DNA of 64,000 nt from Paenirhizobium naphthalenivorans (GTDB lineage Bacteria; Pseudomonadota; Alphaproteobacteria; Rhizobiales; Rhizobiaceae). The stretch covers positions 1 to 64,000 of the forward strand of contig NZ_BJZP01000024.1 of the NCBI RefSeq assembly GCF_007992095.1, given 5' to 3'. The notes under the pieces are model-generated. The model had not been told where the DNA came from and did no database searches. It saw only the letters and a program-made list of their open reading frames with translations. A program made the translations under genes and the position numbers. Shown piece by piece: positions 17,017-25,144 of the stretch (the first letter of the stretch is position 1; each line of letters opens with the position of its first letter).

Positions 17017-17475
17017 GTGAAGAAGCAGACAAAAAAGAAGATTTCCGGCAAGGATGAGCGACGCGTCCAGCAGGTCTTCCAGGCGCTGAGCGCCCCGCCG
17101 CGTCGTGCCATCCTAAAATATCTCACCGCCTCCGGCCTCACCGCCGGCGAGATCGCCAGTCATTTCGACATGGCCAAGCCTTCGATTTCCCAGCACCTCA
17201 CGATCCTCGAAACGGCCGGACTGATCACCCGCGAAAAGCGCGGCCAATTCGTCCACTATGCTCTGGCACGGACCACCTTGATGGATATCCTCAGTGGCTT
17301 CATTGCCGAATTCAGCACAGCGGAAAGCGCTGCTCAGCAACAGGCCAAAGCGAAGCCAGACACGCCCGGCTCAAGACTGAATCCGAAGCCGAAGGCCGGA
17401 CCGGACGAAACCATCGCAAGCGCCGAGCCCGAACCGGAGGCCAAGCCAACACCGGCGCAGATGTCGATGTTCTAG
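17017..17475 (+). CDS. ArsR-family winged-helix regulator with charged tail
   Basis: A 152-residue protein. Residues about 15-95 are the ArsR/SdpR winged helix (QVFQALSAPPRRAILKYLTA, GEIASHFDMAKPSISQHLTI, LETAGLITREKRGQFVHYAL). It lacks the ELCVCD metal site and any cysteine, so it is not a metal sensor of the ArsR/SmtB type. The last about 50 residues are a low-complexity Pro/Ala/Glu/Lys tail. The N-terminus KKQTKKKISGKDERR is strongly basic. The start is a GTG at 17017. Palindromes just upstream suggest that it controls itself. Target genes are unknown. Confidence 0.85.
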   Translation: MKKQTKKKISGKDERRVQQVFQALSAPPRRAILKYLTASGLTAGEIASHFDMAKPSISQHLTILETAGLITREKRGQFVHYALARTTLMDILSGFIAEFSTAESAAQQQAKAKPDTPGSRLNPKPKAGPDETIASAEPEPEAKPTPAQMSMF

Positions 17476-17510
17476 CCTCAGCTTCGGTCCGCCAGCCTCT
17501 TTCTCGACGA

Positions 17511-17548
17511 AACAAAAAAGAAAGCGGGCGACCGATAGGCCGCCCGCT
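17511..17548 (-). terminator. Intrinsic terminator of ilvBH
   Basis: On the minus strand an 8-base perfect stem (AGCGGGCG / CGCCCGCT, arms at 17541-17548 and 17523-17530) is followed by TTTCTTTTTT. It lies 33 bases after the ilvH stop codon and is a typical intrinsic terminator. Confidence 0.85.
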
Positions 17549-17580
17549 CATATGCCAAACAAGAGACCCTTGCAGGCAGA

Positions 17581-18153
17581 TCACATGCCCTGCGGGCCTC
17601 GGTTCATCGCAGCGATACCGGTGCGGCAAATCTCGTTCAGGCCGAGCGGCTTCATGGTCGCCACGAACTGATCGATCTTTGCCGACTTGCCGGTGATCTC
17701 GAAGATGAAATGCTCGACGGTTGCGTCGACGACCTTGGCCTGGAAGGCGTCGGCCAACCGCAGCGTCTCGGCGCGGGTCTCCCCTGTTCCAGCGACCTTG
17801 ACGAGGGCCACTTCCCGCTCGACCGGGCGCTCCTGACCGAGGTCACGGGCGCGCACCGTCAGATCCACCACCCGGTGAACCGGAATGATGCGCTCTAGCT
17901 GTGCCTTGATCTGCTCAAGCACGCTCGGCGTGCCGCGCGTCACGATGGTGATGCGCGACAGATGTGCCTCGTGCTCGGTCTCGGAGACCGTCAGGCTTTC
18001 AATGTTGTAGCCCCGGCCGGAGAATAGGCCGATGACGCGGGCGAGCACACCCGGTTCGTTGTCGACGAGGACCGAAAGCGTGTGGCTCTCGGCGGCAGCG
18101 GTTTCCTTGGCGATGAAATAGGCCGAACCGGTCGGCTGAAGCTGTGCGTTCAT
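17581..18153 (-). CDS. ilvH: Acetolactate synthase small (regulatory) subunit
   Basis: A 190-residue regulatory subunit that confers valine feedback control and full activity on the ilvB enzyme. The N-terminal ACT domain spans about residues 25-100 (HTLSVLVDNEPGVLARVIGL, GYNIESLTVSETE). The C-terminal half is the usual second ACT-like domain. The start at 18153 is preferred because TAGGAAC lies 5 bases upstream; an ATG at 18171 is also in frame. It follows ilvB by 21 bases on the same transcript and ends at a good intrinsic terminator. Confidence 0.95.
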   Translation of the reverse strand: MNAQLQPTGSAYFIAKETAAAESHTLSVLVDNEPGVLARVIGLFSGRGYNIESLTVSETEHEAHLSRITIVTRGTPSVLEQIKAQLERIIPVHRVVDLTVRARDLGQERPVEREVALVKVAGTGETRAETLRLADAFQAKVVDATVEHFIFEITGKSAKIDQFVATMKPLGLNEICRTGIAAMNRGPQGM

Positions 18154-18174
18154 GTCTTTGTTCCTATTCAATCG

Positions 18175-19953
18175 TCAAACCAACTGGCGGCCCTTGGCGT
18201 CAATGGCATTGGCCACGGCCTCGTCAGTCGCCTCGTCGGGCAAAAGCATTTCGTTATGCGCCTTGCCCGACGGGATCATCGGGAAGCAATTGGCAAGATT
18301 GGCGACGCGGCAATCGAAGATCACCGGCTTCTTGACGTCGATCATCTCCAGGATGGCGTCATCGAGATCAGCCGGATTGTCGCAACGCAGGCCGACCGCG
18401 CCATAGGCGTCCGCCAGCTTCACAAAGTCCGGCAGCGCTTCGGTATAGGAATGCGACAGCCGGTTACCGTGCAGGAGCTGCTGCCACTGACGTACCATGC
18501 CCATGTACTGATTGTTGAGGATGAAGATCTTCACCGGCGCCTCATATTGCACGGCACACGACATTTCCTGGATGCACATCTGGATCGAGGCGTCGCCGGC
18601 GATGTCGATGACGAGGCTTTCGGGATGAGCGATCTGCACGCCGATCGCCGCCGGGAAGCCATAGCCCATGGTGCCGAGGCCACCCGATGTCATCCAGCGG
18701 TTCGGCTGCTCAAAGCCGAAATACTGTGCCGCCCACATCTGATGCTGGCCGACTTCGGTGGTGATATAGGTGTCACGACCCTGGGTCAGCGCCGACAGCC
18801 GCTCGATGGCGTATTGCGGCATGATGACGTCCTTCGACGGCGTATAGGCAAACGACTTGCGCGCCCGCCATTGATCGACGCTTCGCTTCCAATCGGCCGT
18901 CTGGCTGGCGTCCGGCTTTTTCTCCAGCGCCCGCCACAACCTGACCATGTCCTCAAGCACATGGCCGACATCGCCGGCGATCGGAATGTCAACCCGAACG
19001 TTCTTGTTGATCGACGACGGATCAATGTCGATGTGGATCTTCTTCGAGTTCGGCGAAAATGCGTTGAGACGGCCGGTGATACGGTCATCAAAGCGCGCGC
19101 CGATGCAGACCATGACGTCGCAATCATGCATCGCCATGTTCGCTTCGTAGGACCCGTGCATGCCGAGCATGCCGAGCCAGTTTTTGCCCGAAGCGGGATA
19201 GGAGCCGAGCCCCATCAAAGTCGAGGTGATCGGGAAATCGGTAAGGTCAACCAGTTCGCGCAGCAACTTGGACGCTTCCGGCCCGGAGTTGACGACTCCG
19301 CCGCCCGAATAGATGATCGGGCGCCGTGCATTGGCCATCAGCTCGACGGCAGCGCGGATAGCGTTGATGTCGCCCTGCACCTTCGGCTGGTAGCTCTTCT
19401 GGATGACGTGATTGGACGGCGGCGTATAGGTCCCCGTGGCGAACTGCACATCCTTCGGCACGTCGACCAGAACCGGGCCGGGACGACCGGACTGGGCTAT
19501 GCGAAATGCCTCATGGATGACCCGGGCGAGGTCGTTGACGTCTTTGACCAGCCAGTTGTGCTTGGTGCATGGCCGGGTAATGCCAACAGTGTCGCATTCC
19601 TGGAAGGCGTCGGAACCGATCAGCGAGGTCGGAACCTGGCCCGAAATGCAGACGAGCGGAATACTGTCCATCAGCGCGTCCTGCAACGGCGTGACGGCAT
19701 TGGTGGCACCCGGACCGGAGGTCACCAGCATGACGCCGACCTTGCCCGTCGAACGGGCATAGCCCTCGGCCGCATGCCCGGCGCCCTGCTCGTGGCGCAC
19801 GAGGATGTGCTGGATCTCGTCCTGCTGGAAGATCTCGTCATAAATCGGCAGCACGGCGCCGCCCGGATAGCCGAAAATATGCTCGACCCCGTTGTCCTTC
19901 AGCGCCTTGAGGACGATCTCCGCCCCCGTCATCTGATTGTCTTTGCCCGTCAT
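18175..19953 (-). CDS. ilvB: Acetolactate synthase large (catalytic) subunit
   Basis: A 592-residue thiamine-diphosphate enzyme that makes acetolactate from pyruvate, or acetohydroxybutyrate from pyruvate and 2-ketobutyrate, the first common step of branched-chain amino acid synthesis. The PYR domain holds the catalytic Glu in VRHEQGAGHAAEG (Glu55). The central FAD-binding domain follows, and the C-terminal PP domain carries VIDIAGDASIQM and ILNNQYMGMVRQWQ. Expression is probably controlled by the leader peptide and attenuator at 20019-20134, upstream on this strand. Confidence 0.97.
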   Translation of the reverse strand: MTGKDNQMTGAEIVLKALKDNGVEHIFGYPGGAVLPIYDEIFQQDEIQHILVRHEQGAGHAAEGYARSTGKVGVMLVTSGPGATNAVTPLQDALMDSIPLVCISGQVPTSLIGSDAFQECDTVGITRPCTKHNWLVKDVNDLARVIHEAFRIAQSGRPGPVLVDVPKDVQFATGTYTPPSNHVIQKSYQPKVQGDINAIRAAVELMANARRPIIYSGGGVVNSGPEASKLLRELVDLTDFPITSTLMGLGSYPASGKNWLGMLGMHGSYEANMAMHDCDVMVCIGARFDDRITGRLNAFSPNSKKIHIDIDPSSINKNVRVDIPIAGDVGHVLEDMVRLWRALEKKPDASQTADWKRSVDQWRARKSFAYTPSKDVIMPQYAIERLSALTQGRDTYITTEVGQHQMWAAQYFGFEQPNRWMTSGGLGTMGYGFPAAIGVQIAHPESLVIDIAGDASIQMCIQEMSCAVQYEAPVKIFILNNQYMGMVRQWQQLLHGNRLSHSYTEALPDFVKLADAYGAVGLRCDNPADLDDAILEMIDVKKPVIFDCRVANLANCFPMIPSGKAHNEMLLPDEATDEAVANAIDAKGRQLV

Positions 19954-20018
19954 GCCTCTTCCCGTCTGAACTATCTTGCGTGTTTTCTTGAAAAGGGTGC
20001 TACCCCGGTTTTGGCCAT

Positions 20019-20043
20019 AAAAAAAGGCCCCTTTGAGGAGCCT
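20019..20043 (-). terminator. Attenuator terminator of the ilvBH leader
   Basis: On the minus strand AGGCTCC-TCAAA-GGGGCCT forms a stable 7-base hairpin (one G-U pair) followed directly by seven Ts. It lies 35 bases after the leader-peptide stop codon and 66 bases before the ilvB start, the position of a transcription attenuator. Confidence 0.85.
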
Positions 20044-20051
20044 GTCATCTA

Positions 20052-20099
20052 GCGCATGGGTGGCTGTCGCCGGGTGGTTACACCACCCTGCCCATGCGC
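20052..20099 (-). promoter_or_regulatory. Nested leader hairpin (pause/anti-antiterminator region)
   Basis: GCGCATGGG and CCCATGCGC (20052-20060 and 20091-20099) form a perfect 9-base outer stem. Inside it GGGTGG and CCACCC (20072-20077 and 20083-20088) form a perfect inner stem. The leader-peptide stop codon lies in the inner loop, so ribosome position decides whether these stems form. Confidence 0.75.
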
Positions 20100-20134
20100 T
20101 TTCCCACCACGATAAGGATCTGCGAATTATTCAT
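20078..20134 (-). CDS. ilvBH leader peptide
   Basis: An 18-residue peptide, MNNSQILIVVGKRMGRVV. Seven of its 18 residues are Ile, Leu or Val, including the run ILIVV and a terminal VV. Ribosome stalling at these codons when charged branched-chain tRNAs are scarce would stop the upstream hairpin from forming and favour read-through into ilvBH. A Shine-Dalgarno sequence before the ATG is not obvious, which is the main weakness of the call; an internal Met at residue 14 has a better upstream GGGAAAG. Confidence 0.8.
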   Translation of the reverse strand: MNNSQILIVVGKRMGRVV

Positions 20135-20298
20135 GCTGAGAGAGATAGCCAGAAATCCGGCAGGCGTCAACGTAGACCAGACCAAAAAAATGGGCCATTC
20201 CGGTCCGGATCGGGCGCATACGCCCACAATATCGCACAATCGCTATACGCCCTGTTAAAGCCTGAACGACTAGACTACGCCCGACAAGGGAGCAAATA

Positions 20299-22467
20299 TT
20301 GCGCAACGGTGATCTTCACACATCCGACGCCGCCGGCGAACAGGACCGTCGTGACCGGATGGCTCCGGGCAATCGGCTGCTCGGTCGCGTGGTCGCGTGC
20401 AACGGCGCGCGCGCGACCATCGCCGCAGTGGCGGAAGGCGGCGGCACGGATTTGACCGAACTCTGGTCGGTCGGCCGGCTGATCTCGATCACGGTCGGCA
20501 CGAACCGCGTCGTGGCACTCGCCTATTCCATGCAGACCGGCTCGAAGAACTGGGGCGAACACGACGACAACTACTTCCTCATCGAGGTCGAATTGCTCGG
20601 CGAGGTGCAGGTCGCAGACAACGGGCGCGAGGATTTTTCAACCGGTATTTCCCGCTACCCTTATCTCGGCGCCATCGCCCACCGCATCCGTGCCGCAGAC
20701 CTGTCACGCATATACGATACTGGCCAGCGCGACACCGCCGTGATTGGCAAACTGACCCAGGACGCGAGTATCGACGCGACGATCCACGTCCCTTCCATGC
20801 TGTCGAAGCACTTCGCCGTGGTCGGCTCGACCGGTGTCGGCAAATCGACAGCCGTCTCATTGCTCCTGCGCAAGGCGATCGAAAGCGACCCGAAACTACG
20901 GGTGCTGATCCTCGATCCGCACAATGAATTCGCCGCCGCCTTCCCAGAATACGCGGTCGTCATCGACACGGACACGCTCGACCTCCCCTTCTGGCTGATG
21001 AGGCTGGAGGAATTCGCCGAAGTCCTGTTCCGCGGCCGTCCACCGATTGCCGACGAACTCGACATCCTGCGGGACCTGATGCCGGAGGCGAAGCGAGCCT
21101 TCCGCGGCAATGAAAGCGCATTGATGCGCCGCTCCGGCGACAAGAGTTCGATGACCGCCGACACGCCGGTCCCCTATCGCATCGCCGACCTGCTCGCACT
21201 GATCGACGAACGCATCGGCAGACTCGAGGGGCGCGGAGAAAAGCCGCTGCTGCGATCGCTGAAGATGCGCATCATCGCAGCGATCAACGATCCGCGCTAC
21301 CATTTCATGTTCTCCAACAATACGATCAGCGACACGATCATGGAGACGATCGCCCACATCTTCCGCATCCCGGGAGACGACCGGCCGATCTCGACCTTCC
21401 AGCTTGCCGGCATCCCGTCGGAAGTGGTCAATTCCGTCGCCTCCGTGCTTTGCCGCATGGCATTCGAGCTTGCGCTCTGGTCGAATGGCGCAATTCACAT
21501 GCTGGTCGTGTGCGAGGAAGCCCACCGCTACGTGCCCGCCGACCCCAATCTCGGCTTCTTCCCGACCCGCCAGGCCATCGCCCGCATCGCCAAGGAGGGG
21601 CGCAAATACGGCGTATCGCTCGGCGTCATCACCCAGCGACCCGGTGAACTCGACCAGACCATCCTGTCGCAGTGCTCAACGCTCTTCGCCATGCGCCTCT
21701 CCAATGATCATGACCAGGAGATCATCCGCTCGGCCATTCCGGACTCGTCGATCTCGACCACGAGCTTTATCTCGTCAATCGGCAATGGCGAGGCGATCGC
21801 ATTCGGTGAGGCAATCGCCGTGCCCATGCGCATGCGCTTCACCCGCGTCGACCAGAGCCATTTGCCCAAGGCCAATGGCGTGACCGCGAAAGTCTCTGAC
21901 GAAGGCCCTGACACCGTCGACCTGCGCACCATCGTCAGCCGCATGCGCGCCATTTCCGGCCCTGACATTTCCGCCTTCCAGCAGAGTTTCGACGCTGCCA
22001 CTTCCTATCATGGCGGCCCCGATGGCGAAGACACGGCACGCTCCGACATTGCGGGCGAGGAGGCGACCGACACCACACTCGATCAGCTTCCCCCGCTCCG
22101 TGCTGACGCAACCTTCGAGGAGATCCGTCAGGCGCTGCTTAAACCTGCTCCGGACCCGGTTGAACGGGCTGCCCGGCGGTCCACCTTCAGCCCCACCTCC
22201 TCCGCCCCGCAGGCAACGGAGCCACCGATCGAGCACTACCGCCCGGACATGCTGCCGCGCACCTCGCCGGGCGACGAACTGCCTCGCGGCTTGCGTCGTT
22301 TTGACGATCCGGTCATCCCGACACGCGAAGCCCTTGCCGCAAGGTCCGGCTCACAGCCATCGCCCGAGCACATAGAGCCCGCCCCCACCGCCCGCCGGGA
22401 GCCTGGTTTGTCCTTGCGCGAAAGCATTCTGAAAAAGCCGTTGTCGAGCCTCTATCGCAAGGATTGA
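20299..22467 (+). CDS. HerA-type ATPase (DUF87)
   Basis: A 722-residue FtsK/HerA-superfamily ATPase. Residues about 25-150 form an N-terminal HAS-barrel-like domain (LLGRVVACNGARATIAAV). Walker A is VGSTGVGKSTAVSLLL at about 175-190. Walker B/sensor is MLVVCEEAHRYVPADP, with the catalytic Glu, and GVITQRPGELDQTILSQC follows. The C-terminal about 170 residues are Pro/Asp-rich and probably disordered. The family includes hexameric DNA translocases. No NurA-type nuclease, SIR2 or other defence partner lies nearby, so it looks like the stand-alone rhizobial form. The start is TTG 20299 (AAGGGAG 7 bases upstream), with ATG 20359 as an alternative. Confidence 0.85.
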   Translation: MRNGDLHTSDAAGEQDRRDRMAPGNRLLGRVVACNGARATIAAVAEGGGTDLTELWSVGRLISITVGTNRVVALAYSMQTGSKNWGEHDDNYFLIEVELLGEVQVADNGREDFSTGISRYPYLGAIAHRIRAADLSRIYDTGQRDTAVIGKLTQDASIDATIHVPSMLSKHFAVVGSTGVGKSTAVSLLLRKAIESDPKLRVLILDPHNEFAAAFPEYAVVIDTDTLDLPFWLMRLEEFAEVLFRGRPPIADELDILRDLMPEAKRAFRGNESALMRRSGDKSSMTADTPVPYRIADLLALIDERIGRLEGRGEKPLLRSLKMRIIAAINDPRYHFMFSNNTISDTIMETIAHIFRIPGDDRPISTFQLAGIPSEVVNSVASVLCRMAFELALWSNGAIHMLVVCEEAHRYVPADPNLGFFPTRQAIARIAKEGRKYGVSLGVITQRPGELDQTILSQCSTLFAMRLSNDHDQEIIRSAIPDSSISTTSFISSIGNGEAIAFGEAIAVPMRMRFTRVDQSHLPKANGVTAKVSDEGPDTVDLRTIVSRMRAISGPDISAFQQSFDAATSYHGGPDGEDTARSDIAGEEATDTTLDQLPPLRADATFEEIRQALLKPAPDPVERAARRSTFSPTSSAPQATEPPIEHYRPDMLPRTSPGDELPRGLRRFDDPVIPTREALAARSGSQPSPEHIEPAPTARREPGLSLRESILKKPLSSLYRKD

Positions 22468-22508
22468 AGCCGGCATGGGCTGATAGCGGCGGTCCACACG
22501 GTTCTGCC

Positions 22509-23399
22509 TCAACCGATCCGTTCCCAGCTGTCGTCCATCTGGTTGCGCAACCAGGTCATCTGTCGTTTGGCATATTGCCGGGTGGCCGCCGATGCCTGCT
22601 CGATCACCTGTTCCGCCGTCATATCGCCCCGCAGCATGGCGGTGATCTGCGATACGCCGATTGCCTTCACCGCCGGCATTTCGGGTGAAAGACCGAGCCG
22701 CAACAAGGCCTCGACTTCGGCAACCGCGCCCTCATCGAACATTTTTTCGAAACGGCGATTGATCCGTTGGTGCAGCACCGAGCGGTCTGGCAGTTTGACG
22801 ATCTTGCGCGCCCGTTGCGGATCGACGACGACCGGCCCGCGCTTTTCCTGGAACGCAGCGATCGACTGTCCGGTCGCGTCCAACACTTCGAGCGCCCGAA
22901 CGATCCGCTGACCGTCCTGCCGATTGAGCCTTGCGGCAAGCGCCGGATCCCGCACTTCGAGTTCGCGGTGAAGCACCTCCGCACCTTCCTCCGTCAGCCG
23001 CTGCCGCAACCGCTCGCGGATCTCGGCCGGGACCTCCGGCATATCGGAAAGCCCGCCACTAAGTGCCTTGAAGTAGAGCCCCGTGCCCCCGACGATCACC
23101 GGCAGCACGCGCTTGGCCCTCAACTCCGCGATCAGCGCCGCCGCCTCGCGTAGCCAGTCACCGGTGGAATAGGCTGCACCGGCCCGCACATGGCCGTAGA
23201 GATGATGGGGTATGCCCCCCATCTCCGTCTCGGACGGCCGCGCCGTCAACACCCGCAAGGTGTCGTAGACCTGCATGCTGTCGGCATTGATGACATGTCC
23301 ACCATGCTGCTTTGCGAGTTCCAGCGCCAGCGCAGACTTGCCGCTGGCGGTCGGTCCGGCTATCAGGATCGCGTCGATGTCGTTTTCAGGATTTTCCAT
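22509..23399 (-). CDS. miaA: tRNA dimethylallyltransferase
   Basis: A 296-residue enzyme that transfers a dimethylallyl group to N6 of A37 in tRNAs reading codons that start with U, improving decoding. Landmarks are the P-loop LIAGPTASGKSALALELA near the N-terminus, INADSMQVYDTLRVLTARP, PVIVGGTGLYFKAL and the C-terminal RQYAKRQMTWLRNQ. The ATG at 23399 is favoured by GAGG about 6 bases upstream; the adjoining ATG at 23402 is also in frame. It starts head-to-head with serB, one base apart. Confidence 0.95.
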   Translation of the reverse strand: MENPENDIDAILIAGPTASGKSALALELAKQHGGHVINADSMQVYDTLRVLTARPSETEMGGIPHHLYGHVRAGAAYSTGDWLREAAALIAELRAKRVLPVIVGGTGLYFKALSGGLSDMPEVPAEIRERLRQRLTEEGAEVLHRELEVRDPALAARLNRQDGQRIVRALEVLDATGQSIAAFQEKRGPVVVDPQRARKIVKLPDRSVLHQRINRRFEKMFDEGAVAEVEALLRLGLSPEMPAVKAIGVSQITAMLRGDMTAEQVIEQASAATRQYAKRQMTWLRNQMDDSWERIG

Positions 23400-23400
23400 C

Positions 23401-24291
23401 ATGGCCCTCGTTGCCACGCTTCTCGCCAATCCGTCAAATCCGATCCTAACCACAGCACTCGCCGAGCGCGCCGCGGAAAGTCTGAATGCCTCCGGCCTTT
23501 ACTGGCTGGCGGACGGCATCGCCTGCGACATCGTGCTGAAGGACGGCACGGACGGATCCGTTGCCGAGGCAAGCCTTCGTGCACTGATCGGCGAGCAGAA
23601 GATCGACGTCGCCGTGCAAAACGTCGACACCCGGCGGAAGAAATTCCTGATCGCCGACATGGATTCGACCATGATCGGTCAGGAGTGTATCGACGAACTG
23701 GCGGCCGAAGTCGGGCTGAAGGACAAAGTCTCGCAGATCACCGCCCGCGCCATGAACGGCGAAATCGCCTTCGAACCGGCACTACGCGAGCGCGTCGCAC
23801 TGTTGAAGGGGCTGCCGATCAAAGTGGTCGACGAAGTGATTGAAAAGCGCATCACGCTGACGCCCGGCGGACGGGAACTGATCGCCACGATGAAGGCCAA
23901 GGGACATTACACGGCGCTGGTATCTGGCGGATTTACCGTTTTCACTGCGCCGATCGCGTCCCGCCTCGGTTTCCACGAGAACCGTGCCAACACCCTTCTG
24001 GAACAGGGCGGTTTTCTGACCGGCGAAGTGGCCGAACCGATCCTCGGCAAACAGGCCAAGGTCGATGCACTCCTCGACATTGCCGCCCGCCTCGGCATTG
24101 ACACCCATGAAGCGATCGCCGTTGGCGACGGAGCCAACGACCTTGGGATGCTGGAACTCGCCGGCTCCGGCGTCGCGCTCCACGCCAAGCCTTCGGTCGC
24201 CGCCCAGGCGAAGATCCGCATCGACCACGGCGACCTGACTGCCCTGCTCTATCTCCAGGGCTATCGCAAGACGGATTTCGTCACTCCCTGA
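23401..24291 (+). CDS. serB: Phosphoserine phosphatase
   Basis: A 296-residue HAD-family enzyme that catalyses the last step of serine synthesis. Motif I is IADMDSTMIGQE, with Asp86 as nucleophile and Asp88 as acid. Motif II is LVSGGFTVFT, and motif III/IV is VGDGANDLGML. The N-terminal about 80 residues (VATLLANPSNPILTTALAER) form the ACT-like regulatory region seen in the long SerB form. The ATG at 23401 touches the divergent miaA start, so its promoter must lie within miaA. A GNAT gene follows after 17 bases and may be co-transcribed. Confidence 0.95.
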   Translation: MALVATLLANPSNPILTTALAERAAESLNASGLYWLADGIACDIVLKDGTDGSVAEASLRALIGEQKIDVAVQNVDTRRKKFLIADMDSTMIGQECIDELAAEVGLKDKVSQITARAMNGEIAFEPALRERVALLKGLPIKVVDEVIEKRITLTPGGRELIATMKAKGHYTALVSGGFTVFTAPIASRLGFHENRANTLLEQGGFLTGEVAEPILGKQAKVDALLDIAARLGIDTHEAIAVGDGANDLGMLELAGSGVALHAKPSVAAQAKIRIDHGDLTALLYLQGYRKTDFVTP

Positions 24292-24308
24292 CGGGGACAC
24301 AGAGCTTC

Positions 24309-24860
24309 ATGGACCCGATCATTGAAACGCCGCGGCTCATCCTGCGCAACTGGCGCGACGGCGATCGCGACCTGTTTCGCGAGATCAACCGCGATCCCAA
24401 GGTGATGGAGTTCTTTCCCTTCCGCCGCACGCCGGCCGAAGCGGACCTGTTGATGGAGCGCATCCGCGCTGTGATCGACGCGACGGGCCTCGGCTTCTAC
24501 GCGGTCGAACTGAAGGAGAGCGCCGAGCCGATCGGCTTCTGTGGACTGTCAAAGGCGGGTCTCTTCCCGATCCTGCCGGAAAAGACAGTGGAGATCGGCT
24601 GGCGGCTTGCCACCCGCTTCTGGGGCCACGGCTACATCACCGAAGCGGCACGCGCGCTTCTGCGATATGGATTCGCCAACAAGGGACTGCCAGAAATCGT
24701 TTCCTTCGCGGTCGAAGCAAACCACCGCTCGGTCGCCGTCATGGAGCGGATCGGCATGGAGAGAGTCCCCTCGGGCAGCTTCGATCACCCTCGCGTCCCG
24801 GACAGCCATCCACAGTTGCTAAGACACGTGCTTTATCGCATCAGCCCCCCGCGGCCTTGA
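24309..24860 (+). CDS. GNAT N-acetyltransferase, RimJ/RimL-like
   Basis: A 183-residue acetyltransferase. IETPRLILRNWRDGDRD at the N-terminus, VEIGWRLATRFWGHGYITEA with the acetyl-CoA pyrophosphate loop and HRSVAVMERIGMERV at the end are the standard RimJ/RimL (Acetyltransf_3) features. Members acetylate ribosomal protein N-termini or small molecules. The substrate is unknown. It is 17 bases downstream of serB and probably on the same transcript. Confidence 0.9.
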   Translation: MDPIIETPRLILRNWRDGDRDLFREINRDPKVMEFFPFRRTPAEADLLMERIRAVIDATGLGFYAVELKESAEPIGFCGLSKAGLFPILPEKTVEIGWRLATRFWGHGYITEAARALLRYGFANKGLPEIVSFAVEANHRSVAVMERIGMERVPSGSFDHPRVPDSHPQLLRHVLYRISPPRP

Positions 24861-25110
24861 GCTAACACGCACTCGGTACTGGTTCAAAGAGAGCCCGTCA
24901 GAAGCCTCAAACATTGCGGAAGCGCCTGCTTCCAGGACCCGCACACCCGACACGGACAGGCGGGAATAGAAACGATGCTGGTGGTCTTGCATCGCAAAAC
25001 GGCGGGTGGGCCAATCTTGCATTGCCCGAGAGCAAGTCGAACCATTTTGCTGCATTGTTCAAACGGCAACACTGTCGCCATCCAGATACTTTCAGACTAT
25101 TTGGCTTCAC

Positions 25111-25124
25111 TAGCTTTTAAGCTA
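25111..25124. promoter_or_regulatory. Small palindrome upstream of the GGDEF-EAL gene
   Basis: TAGCTTTTAAGCTA is an inverted repeat of two 6-base arms (TAGCTT/AAGCTA) 20 bases before the GGDEF-EAL start codon. It is AT-rich and could be an operator or part of the promoter. The preceding 250 bases (24861-25110) hold nothing else I can support. Confidence 0.3.
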
Positions 25125-25144
25125 TTGCGACTATTCTAATATCA

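Noticed and set aside
18082..20052. A 656-codon plus-strand open frame opposite ilvB and ilvH
   Set aside because: It lies antisense to well-conserved ilvBH and gives an Arg/His/Asp-rich translation without domains; it is a GC-rich mirror frame.
20299..22467. HerA-type ATPase as part of a phage-defence system
   Set aside because: No SIR2, nuclease or other effector gene is next to it; the flanking genes are housekeeping.
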